Shown: positions 56,201 through 64,000 of the stretch, one piece after another | Layout: each line of letters opens with the position of its first letter | How positions within the stretch are numbered: the first letter of the stretch is position 1 | Assembly (NCBI GenBank): GCA_031763025.1 | Contig: JASSKH010000012.1 | Coordinates: 3,224,001 to 3,288,000, forward strand | Origin: Macrocystis pyrifera | Lineage: Eukaryota; Sar; Phaeophyceae; Laminariales; Laminariaceae | Reading direction: 5' to 3' | Length of the DNA: 64,000 nt | Made by a program: the position numbers and the translations under genes | Notes under the pieces: generated by a model | The model's database searches: none | Told to the model about the DNA's origin: nothing | The model's input: only the letters and a program-made list of their open reading frames with translations

Positions 56201-59200
56201 CAGTTTGTTGAAGCATCAAGGAGCAGTGCGTTGACACTGCTGAAAGCTCAAAAACACAACGACAACCACCAAGAGCATGCGGTGTAGTCGGTTGTTCGCC
56301 ATCACCGGAGCTGGGAGTCTCTAGCTACGGCTATATGCCAGGATATCTTGTCAGAGATACCGAAAGAGAGTACAGCAGTCAGCAGCGATGATATATACAA
56401 GAATTAGGCCCGCCACGTTATGCCTCCAGTGTGGGGTTCAAAACCAGTTTCGGCCAGCTCTGGGACCGTACAGAACTGATGTCTGGTTTCGTTTGGTCAG
56501 GCCATGTGTGATCGAAATACAGAAAATAATTTAGAGATTTCTGTTTTTAGGCTATCTGTAAGATTCGACAAATCGGATCTGGCACGAAATTATTCCTGGA
56601 TCTCTCTACAAACTCTGTTCTGTTTTCCGGTTTCGGCTCCCATAAGAGTCAGCGTAAGAATGAACGAATGAGCACATGATCACTACTGTGTGCTTCTCCT
56701 TCTCTGCTGTAACGCAGAACTACTGCCGCGCGTCACTAGGGAGCCATGGTTGATTTCTCAGCAGCCATGAACACCCGATAATCATAGTCATCTTATTATG
56801 CGGACTGATTTACTTTCCTCATTAACAAACCCTGATCAGCGGCGAGCGCTACAGCACTGTTAAATACATTAGGGGGTGAAAACCTACTACAGCATTACGT
56901 ACAAACAACCAACGCGTGTACATTACCTGCATTGCCGCCCCGCAGCATCATACCCATCATGACACGACGTTACTTGGAGTCGAGATAATTTAATACGGGT
57001 AGTCGGGTAACGGTAGAATACCGCCACATACTTAAAGTACCATACCTACTATTAATACCTACTGTGTTTGTCCGGGGTTTCGCCCGGGGTTCACACACTC
57101 TTAGAGCGTCGAAACTGCTGCAGCAGGTCCCGGGGTTTCCATATTTGGTTTTCTTTGGTTTTTCTTGTTATTAATTAATATGTTTGGGAATGTTTATGAT
57201 CAATCGCCGTTGAAGCCCATGGTGCATGCACATTGTTGAGGATGACAAGCGAAACAATGGTAATAGGGGTCGGATATCGTGCGCACACACACGCGACGAC
57301 GCCATGGGGCCACGTTCCGGGATAGGAGCTTGCGGCGGCGCCGTCGCCCTCACGGTGGAGTTGCTGTGAAAGCTTATGCGACATTACCAGACAGCACACC
57401 CAATGTCGCCGTATCGATACGATAAATAGGTTTGGGTATGGGAATGCACGGAGGCCCCTCGGGTCACTTCACCAGGTGGTAGAAGGCATGAAACGACCCG
57501 GCGAAGTCGCCCTTCATCCATTGCGTATCGGGGCAGGCGGCCGGGGCGGGAGGTGCTGCGAAGGATGACCCAGAGAGAGGGTACATGGGAGTGTTCAGAG
57601 TCACCCAAGGTGTACAACCGCAAACACCCGAACGACGTGGGTACCAAAATATCGTACACTACTACTGTGTTAATTACAGATATTGGGAATATAGAGATAA
57701 AAGAAGGCAGAGACAGCCAGGCCAGGGTGCTAACTCTATTGGGCCGAACATGTTAGTATCGAGGCGACCTCGGAATAAGAGCATGGCAATGGTTTACTGT
57801 TTACTACCATTGGGGGTCTCGTTCGTCCGGGACTGCGTGTGTTTAAGGGCCTGAAGGTGGAATGCTACATTTCTTGCTAGAACCAGCTTGTGTGATTTCT
57901 CGATTTCTCGACGGATCGGACCCAAGAAGGGTAGTGTTTGGGTCTTATTACGAGGTGTGGGGGAATCTATAGCCTCATTTATTTTGTTTCGAATAGCCGC
58001 ATCTTCGACCACCTTTTTCTGGTCGTTTCGGATGACCTTTGTCATCACCCTTCGACCATCTTGTGGTCAGCATATACGACTATTCAGGGTGGGCTAATGT
58101 GATATGAGTGAAGTACTCATGGGCTATAGATATGGATAATTTAGTCTGCAGTTTCGTAGTCTTAGGAATACGAGAATAATCCAAAGAATGGAATAACCCG
58201 GCGGATATTCCGTTGGTCGAGAGTAACGTTTTTTAGGAATGTTCTCTAGGGCGGATAGCCCGTTAGACAAGAGTAATGTCCCTTAACGGAGATAGGACCA
58301 AAACACGAGAAGTTCTTATATTTGCAGAAGGACGGTCGGTAGCCATAGGGAAGTTCTTTCGGAGTACATCGGATAAGAGGAATTTAGGATAGCTTGTGGC
58401 GTGGGGTAGGACGAGTATATCTGGGTGTCGAGTCCCTCTCCCCTACCTCTCACTTCCCTACCAGGGTACTTCCTCAGCTCTCGCCATCAATAAATAAGAC
58501 CTAAATAAAAATAATCGAAGGACTACTTCCCTGTTGCCAGATACACCTGCGCCCCTTACCCTTACCCCACCCCGGCCATCACTTCACAAAGGGGTGTTGT
58601 TCACTCACCGCTCCCTTCCTCTTTCTCTTGCCCCCCTGCACTGTGTCGGGCTGCGTGCGGGATGCTGATGTCCTAGAACTCGATGCGGATTCTTCATTAA
58701 CGTCCCGCATGGCACGCCCCCCTCCCTTCCCAGCTTGACTCTGCTTCGCGCGGGCGGCACCGCCTTTTGCGGCTGCTCCATCGCCCTTTTGTGATGAAAA
58801 CGAACAATATGCACGCACGATAACACGGGTATCGAGCAAGATAAATGGAAACATAGAGCCGAGTCGGCGTCACGAAAACAGGTACAGGGAAGTGCGGACC
58901 TATTGAAGGGACCGACTGCTGCTACGTATGCGATTTCATTTTTGTCTTTGTTTGAGGTGTATGATGTGCTTCAGCTATGGCGTGCATCGTACTGTTCCGT
59001 ACCACGGTATTTATTTATTTTTTTTTCCCTAAAGTATTATAATTATTCCACTCCAGCGGTTTTTGGAGCCTGTTTGTCCTGTCACCACGGACTTGATTTT
59101 TGGTGATGAGTTATATACTGTGAGAACAACACTAATAACGACAACAGTACGTACTGTAGCATGCACGGCTCCTCGGACTCTGCAGGGCTCCTCGGGCTCT

Positions 59201-61649
59201 GCTCGGGCCACTCAAACGAGGTGCCTAACGAAATACTGGGCGCGTGTTATATACTTTTGTGATATCCATAGTTGCTTACCTCACCCATGCATGTATATAT
59301 ACGTCTTCTGACCGACGAGGGGCGACTCGTCCCTCATCCAGACAAACCATACAGGCGATAACGTCTGCCAGTTCAAATGAGGGGACACTTATGCTATACC
59401 AGGTGTACTGTAACGCCGAAGAAGGAGAAAGGGGATTCCACGTCGAAAGGTGCTTGAAGGTGGATTAGGGTGAATAAAAATCGAGCTCTACCCGAGAGTG
59501 ACCCGAGAACGTCAAACCGCTAGGGCTGTAATTTAATATTATAGTTAGCGATAGTAAGCTTGACATGACGGTTACTGTAGCTATACCGCATCACGGGGAA
59601 ACGTGCAGAGTAATCGGAACCAAAACATGTTTCGTGATAAGAGAGGGAAACGTTTTTTTTGGGGTCTATAGTGGGTTCTGATTACTATCGTCCTCCCCGA
59701 ATTACAGCAGTTGGGGGGCGAAATAAGCCGACAAAAAAACACCGTGCTACAATGTTATAAGGCTTAGTTTGGGTAGTAGGCGGCCGGTTAACCCTTGACC
59801 TGTAGCCCAACAGACTACAGGTACTGTACAGACAGGTAGTACCTTAGCAAAATGACGATAGCAAATGGCGATGACGGCAGAATGTGGGTTTCGGGTCGCG
59901 AGATCGAAGCTCACCACCCCCCGTGAGAAGATTTCTTGAAGAAAAAGTTAAACTTTCCCATATCGAACCTGAAAACTACTCTCCCTGGGTCCCCATAATC
60001 GAAACCGCGTGTTGGTGACACACCCTTCCCGTCCGTGCCAGGGGGGGGGGGGGGAGTGTTATAAGTTATCAGGCTTAGTTTGGGTAGGGGCGGTTGGATT
60101 GTAGTGCCCTAACAACTGACTGTGAGAAGCCTTTTATGGACAAAAACACACAACTAACTAGTAGTTGGCGACTGACAGAAAGCCAACTCAGAGCCTTACA
60201 GTGGGGAGCATGTACATTGTGGCGATGGGAGGCAGGTGTGAAGCTGACGAACATCGTATGCACGCCGTAAGAATCTGCGAAAGGAAGTACACCTTCTCTC
60301 GTCGTAACTCCGATGTGTGGGTCTCAATGCAGGGATCCCCCCCCCCTCCGCCCCCCCCCCGCTACGATACATGCGATTAGCCCTACCTGTCTATATCGCT
60401 CATCGATTCAAGGCGATTTTGTGCCATGAATAACATTTTGTGCCCAAAAAAACATCTTAATACAAGAATGGCCATCTGCTGTACTCCGAAGAAAGCACAT
60501 TTCACCACAATTTATTTTTTCTCGGTGTTCTGTACGAGTGCGTTCGCAAGAAAATACTCGGATAATTTAACGAGGATCGGATTCGAATCGAGGACCGAAG
60601 CGTTCAAAAATATGGGACAGATCAAATAGATCAGATACATCCCCATTTCATTATCTACGGTACATATTCGAGGGCATCATAGAGATACCTGATTATATCA
60701 TCTGCACAATCTAGAACATGTTCACTGGGTGAGATGTGCCCCTTGCGCACATACATGGTTGCCGGGTGGGATCTGTGTGATACAGCCCTTGCACAGCGAT
60801 ATAATAACGGCAATATAGGATTTAGATGATCTGTAGATGATACATCTGTAGATCATCCGTCCGATATGTGGAAAAACTGAAATACGAGCGGACCACTATT
60901 AATAATCACGTTACCACACTGGGCGATCGGTTGCTGTTGCAATTTGAGCGGGGTTGAAATGCGTCAAAAGGGACATACCCTGAGGGCTGGGGTGGCGGCG
61001 TGGTACCAGTATTGCTGTACATATCCAGTATCCATTTCCATCTCGGGAGATTAGCTCGGGAGACGGGAAGAAGAAGGAATTGTTGGCGGTGAGCGAACTC
61101 AGTTCTTAAAAAAACTGAAACGTCAAACAATAGTTCTTGTCTTGATGTGCCATCATTGTTGTGTCGCGCGAGACGATCAAACTTGCAGGAGTATCAAAAT
61201 AACGTACCATGTACCTGGTACGTACACATGTCGGCCTTATCCAGTTGATACTGCTGTGTTATTAATAGTGTACGTGGTACTCTTGTTCGAGTCTTGAAAG
61301 CAGCACAAAACCCACAAATAAATGCGACTGATGCAAGATTGTTTACAGCAGTAACATACGGGTACAAGTACTGCAACAGTAGTATTAATAGGACAGCAGA
61401 TACTCGATTAAAAAAGTATGCCAAAGTTAAAGTTGTGCGGGCAAATGCGCGGGAAAACCCCAATTTCCATTCGCAATCTCAACCCGCTTTCGAAAAAAAC
61501 AAACCAGATACAGCCAAGTACCCTATGCGCGATAAAAACTAAAGGCACGTACCGGGGGGGAGAAGGGACGACACCTGTGACCACGGCTTGTCCAGAAGAT
61601 CGTCGAGGGTAAAAATCTCCTACGAGTGGGCTGGAAAGTAAAAGTGATG

Positions 61650-61687
<38 letters not shown>

Positions 61688-62285
61688 CATGGAAATAAAA
61701 GGCTTGCCCGCCGAAAATGAGAACTAATAAAAAACATTTTCACAATGTGAACAGCCACAGGTGGTCTATAATCCTGTCGAGGTGTCAAAACGGCGACGCA
61801 CAGACCGCATCTAGGAGCGCAGATACAGCAGTGGGTACCCTTACATCCTCCAACCCTCACATCATCCTGGTCTTGACCCTTACCTGGTCTTGCTGTGCCA
61901 CAGCATCATCAGGTTTGCCCATGGATGATGAGGATGGCGAGTGTTGTTGCACCCTCCCTGTCCTCTTGAAAGTGCTGGTGCTGCTGCCATTGCCAGCAGC
62001 ACTTGGCCCCTCGGCAGGGGCAGGTCTCGCCAGTGGGGACCACGTTGTCCCCAACGGCAGCGGAGTACCTTGTCGAGGCCCGACGGGGAGTGAATAGGCG
62101 GTGCCAGCACTGGAGGCCGCTGACAATGCCCCCTCCCGGGCGCTTGGCTGCCGAGAGCTTGGGACTAGATCGCCTGGCCTGCCGCCGGAACGACCCCTAC
62201 TGCTCCGAACCACCACCTGTGATTGAGGTTTCGCTGCTGCTGTAGCAACGGCTTCTCCGTGCGCGGGCTGCTGCTTCTGCCGCTG
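53080..62285 (-). CDS. candidate four-exon gene for a disordered basic protein, introns full of elements
   Basis: Four - strand exons, each phase 0 at both inner borders: 62285-61884, 58785-58609, 55098-54943 and 53283-53080 (stop). Donors are CAGGTAAGG, GCGGTGAGT and CAGGTGAAG; acceptors are CATCACAAAAG, GAAACAACAG and CTATTTGCAG. The first three exons encode Ser/Ala/Gly/Pro-rich text with basic patches such as GGKRKRKGA (possible nuclear signal). The last encodes LDKFPRMLQDKEKCALLRAI, then ERCPEPDNVAVRRLLKAQLP and RYRHGGALLMCLS, likely helical. The introns (3.1, 3.5 and 1.7 kb) hold M1, M2, SINE-like, copia and piggyBac-like pieces. The 5' end is unknown; an ATG at 62466 opens a different frame. 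Matching phases on one strand is the main support. Function unknown. Confidence 0.5.
54058..54630 (+). pseudogene. Ty1/copia reverse transcriptase/RNase H remnant
   Basis: Frame 1 reads HWKAAQKILNYLLETAHLTL, then VVYADADFASKATDRR, the start of the copia RNase H domain with its DAD motif. A frameshift near 54245 leads to SVSGALVLVAGCLVAWISRT and VTLSTSEAEYVAMGDGVKEG, the conserved STSEAEY/E block. A further shift near 54430 leads to VFEDNKGAIALA and, in another frame, SKHIGVRHPLS. At least three frame changes make it dead. It lies in the last intron of the candidate - strand gene, in the opposite orientation. No LTR seen. Confidence 0.85.
54943..55098 (-). CDS. third exon of the candidate disordered-protein gene
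   Basis: 52 codons between acceptor GAAACAACAG and donor ATGCAGGTGAAG. The translation is Ala/Ser/Pro-rich (AEATSTAAAGAPATSPAVQA) and ends QPRLAEKGFPMQ. High third-position G/C marks it off from the flanks. Confidence 0.45.
55232..55323. mobile_element. 92-bp piggyBac-like MITE with TTAA duplication
   Basis: The arms GCCTTTTAGGAACGCTGCAG and (right, reversed) CCCTTTTAGTACCGCAGTCC form a long hairpin with a loop of about 25 bp. TTAA flanks both sides exactly (55228-55231 and 55324-55327). TTAA targets with CCCTTT-type ends are piggyBac features. Confidence 0.72.
55471..55581. mobile_element. MITE family M2, copy 6
   Basis: Starts AAGGGGGACCATTATAATAG, then TGATCAGGACC. Ends ATTTGGTCCTGATTGCCATG, then TTCCCCTGAATAGT. 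Confidence 0.72.
55877..56647. mobile_element. 771-bp element with perfect 30-bp inverted ends
   Basis: The left end TCTTATGGGAGCCGAAACCG plus GAAAACAGAA is repeated exactly in reverse at 56618-56647. The interior contains a small TTTTTCGTATGGCT duplication near 55925 but no recognisable gene. No target duplication is obvious. It lies within the second intron of the candidate - strand gene. It could be a MITE or the ends of a deleted autonomous element. Confidence 0.68.
56648..58605. other. intronic region, no gene seen
   Basis: At 58185-58310 a diverged pair of GCGGATATYCCGTTRG followed by GAGTAA(C/T)GT is duplicated. Otherwise no exon, RNA gene or element was recognised. Confidence 0.4.
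58609..58785 (-). CDS. second exon of the candidate disordered-protein gene
   Basis: 59 codons between acceptor CATCACAAAAG and donor GCGGTGAGTG (a strong donor). The translation includes GDGAAAKGGAARAKQSQAGK, MRDVNEESASSSRTSASR and GGKRKRKGA. Basic and disordered; the RKRK cluster may be a nuclear localisation signal. Confidence 0.5.
59591..59705. mobile_element. MITE family M2, copy 7
   Basis: Starts TCACGGGGAAACGTGCAGAG, then TAATCGGAACCAAA. Ends GTGGGTTCTGATTACTATCG, then TCCTCCCCGAATTACAG. Confidence 0.7.
59752..60130 (+). repeat. tRNA-promoter-bearing (SINE-like) repeat, second pair
   Basis: Unit 1 starts TGTTATAAGGCTTAGTTTGG, has an A-box-like TAGCCCAACAGAC near 59802 and a B-box-like GAGATCGAAGCTC at 59900-59912, and ends in a 14-G run (60041-60054) after CTCTCCCTGGGTCCCC. 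Unit 2 starts right after the G run (GTTATAAGTTATCAGGCTTA) and is truncated near 60130. The end of unit 1 matches 52785-52890 (CATCTCCCTGGTTCCCCAGG, G run). Confidence 0.55.
60604..60875 (+). mobile_element. MITE family M1, copy 9
   Basis: Left end AAAAATATGGGACAGATC; right end GATCATCCGTCCGATATGTG then GAAAAA. The core is rearranged: CTAGAACATGTTCACTGGGT precedes TGGTTGCCGGGTGGGATCTG, the opposite order to the other copies. Confidence 0.72.
60876..61883. other. no gene seen; A34 run
   Basis: An uninterrupted A run of about 34 bases spans 61651-61684. It could be a retroposon tail, but no upstream element is recognised. Confidence 0.45.
61884..62285 (-). CDS. first identified exon of the candidate disordered-protein gene
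   Basis: 134 codons ending at donor GACCAGGTAAGG. The upstream border is set at acceptor GCAGTAG because an in-frame TAG lies just before. The translation includes VVVRSSRGRSGGRPGDLVPS, TAYSLPVGPRQGTPLPLG and MGKPDDAVAQQDQ. In another frame, 62466-62197 reads MTSRQSTTTPRAGAAAAA and KHNTRRMSRDARGEKKRSEA, so either frame may be the real one upstream of 62216. Confidence 0.45.
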
Positions 62286-62489
62286 CTACTGCAGTGGCCT
62301 CCGACCTCTTTTTCTCCCCGCGGGCATCCCGTGACATCCTGCGAGTGTTGTGCTTGGATACAGCAGCAGTGGCAGAGATGATTGAAGTTGGCGTGGTCGA
62401 AGATTTTCGCGCTGCTGCTGCTGCTGCCCCCGCGCGAGGTGTCGTCGTTGATTGCCTCGATGTCATCCTAAGCACGCAGACACCAAGCA

Positions 62490-63014
62490 CCGCCCAAATG
62501 CTTAGAACGGCACACAGAGTATGCAGAGCTCACAGAGTGCTGTGGTGAGGTAGTTGGCAGAGTCACCCCGTCGCCGCAGCTGGATCCCGTATGCTCTGGA
62601 GATCAGAGAGAGATGAGATGGGTTTGACGCGGCGTTTGATGCAACGCGAGCGATTCGTTTTGAACAGGAATGCCACCTGGAATCGTGGGAAACACGTGCG
62701 ATTTTTTTTTTTTTTTTTTCACGAACTCTAAAGAAACGTCTTTCGTAGATATCGTAGAGTTTGGCAGTTATTATATACCGGCCAGTATACGCAGTTATTA
62801 CTGAAGTGCCTGGCACCACATATACACAGCAGAGTGCATAACTGCAGTATGAACAGACTCATCGTGCAGCTTGAAACCATGCCGTATATTCATGATGATG
62901 AGCGCGAGGAAGGGCTCGACCAAACCTTGAAAGCGATGTTTACTTACTGGTTGGTAAGTCGGTTGGTACTACTGCTGTGGTTGGGTCATTGTGGCGGTGT
63001 GCGTTGTAAGTCCG
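62490..63014. other. no gene seen
   Basis: A T run lies at 62702-62719. No exon is supported. Confidence 0.4.
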
Positions 63015-63167
63015 GTTTATCACAATATCTTTGCAGCTTGAAATACTTGTAAAATTCGGTAAAAATGGAATATAGACGAGGCGTATTACGCAGCTTGCAA
63101 AGTTGAGTATCAACTATTTAATCAGTCGAACACACAGCTGACGTTTTTTAAAAAAATTATAAAATTC
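63015..63167 (+). repeat. dispersed repeat R1, copy 2
   Basis: Same text and orientation as 3731-3861, with a 25-bp insertion after GTTTATCACAATA and an extra A run near its end. Confidence 0.85.
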
Positions 63168-63654
63168 CATCCACCTGTCTGTGCCGCATGCTGTAGGACG
63201 GCCGTATAGATATGGCAGAGCTTGACACTTGGCACATGACCGTATGCCAACCGAAAGATCCGCAAGTACTCTGATCTTCTTGACTCTTTACATCGATTAA
63301 ATCCGGGCGGGCACAATCAGGGAGGACTGAACTCCACCTTGAGAAACGGAACCCACTCACCTCTGGCCCGGTTGATTTGCGGTCGTATATAATGCTCTCC
63401 TGTTTGTTGTTGGGTCATCGACGTTGCGTCAGGCGTATTCTCATTTCTCAACTCGTTGTTGATTTTTATTGTGAGTTGTTTGACTATAATGATACTCGCA
63501 GACGAGGCGGGAAAGCCATCGATCTCTATTGTCAGCCACAATAGATTGCGTGAGGTGTCTATAGATCGATAGCCAGCCATTGTTGACCGCGATGGACTGC
63601 ATATGTGCAAGATATATATCCATTGATAACCATTAAAATTTGTGGGTAAGGGCC
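63168..63654. other. no gene assigned
   Basis: On the - strand a strong donor-like GAGGTGAGTGG lies at about 63354-63364 after text reading MTQQQTGEHYIRPQINRA. It could be an upstream exon of the candidate - strand gene, but its phase does not match the next exon found, so I leave it unassigned. Confidence 0.3.
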
Positions 63655-63815
63655 ACTCCTAACGAACAAAAAAAATCACGATTCGTGATATTTTTGTCGT
63701 GAATCGTGATTTTTTTGTCGTGAATCACGACAAAAAAAATCACGATTCATGACACCAATTTTTTTAGCTTTTCCCTAAAAAAAACAAAATCACGATTCGT
63801 GACATTTGTCGTGCC
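63655..63815. repeat. cluster of TCACGATTCGTGA palindromes
   Basis: AAATCACGATTCGTGATATT, GTCGTGAATCGTGATTTTTT, GTCGTGAATCACGACAAAAA, AATCACGATTCATGACA and AATCACGATTCGTGACATTT lie within 160 bp, on alternating strands. It could form stable hairpins. No coding sequence. Confidence 0.8.
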
Positions 63816-64000
63816 TCAAAATACGCCTGATCAAGGCACTACTCAACCCACGCGCACCAACGGTATCCGATGGTCGGTATAGGGGCATGGCAGACTCTGC
63901 TTCGTACGCCGCTTGTGGACAACGGGCGGCTACCCAAAGACACTGCTGGGCCCGGGCTAACAAGGAGGTTGTGGCCTCGAAATTTCCAGGAGGAGGAGCC

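Overview
The window looks like nuclear DNA of a eukaryote with long introns. The best guess is a photosynthetic stramenopile, perhaps a brown alga. This rests on exons of 70-400 bp with GT-AG borders separated by 1.4-3.5 kb introns, on Ty1/copia and hAT remains, and on a very high density of short inverted-repeat elements. The lineage is inference; no diagnostic marker was found.

Three plausible non-transposon genes are present. (1) On the + strand, four exons between 12849 and 19095 encode most of phosphatidylinositol synthase (CDP-diacylglycerol--inositol 3-phosphatidyltransferase). The CDP-alcohol phosphatidyltransferase motif is intact only across an exon junction, which supports the splice model; the exon with the first membrane helix was not found. 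(2) On the - strand at 48957-50243, a two-exon gene encodes an unrecognised basic, Gly/Lys-rich protein with an apparent late frameshift. (3) On the - strand from about 62285 to 53080, four phase-0 exons with good splice sites form a candidate gene for a largely disordered nuclear-type protein.

Nearly everything else is repeat. Region by region: 1-2780 is a 965-bp tandem array. 4.6-6.9 kb holds two head-to-tail copies of a 1.1-kb dispersed repeat. 9-12 kb is a minisatellite with small inverted-repeat elements. 12.8-19.1 kb is the PI synthase gene with elements in every intron. 20.7-21.8 kb is a broken copia gag. 21.9-22.7 kb and 38.7-41.6 kb are CATGG-rich minisatellites. 23.2-25.2 kb is a repeat copy split by a GGGTC-rich element. 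26.8-36.4 kb carries two direct LTRs flanking a decayed hAT transposase. 37.0-38.5 kb is a foldback structure. 42.3 kb and 44.1-46.1 kb hold more GGGTC elements, the second split by a LINE fragment. 51-60 kb holds many elements inside the introns of gene 3. The end of the window has a palindrome cluster.

The most striking items are a hAT-like non-autonomous element family whose body is a GGGTC satellite, with near-perfect 8-bp target duplications at three loci; a nine-copy family of about 250-bp elements; a seven-copy GGGGACCATAGTA family with a mariner-like element nested in one copy; and tRNA-promoter-bearing repeats arranged twice as a full unit plus a truncated unit.
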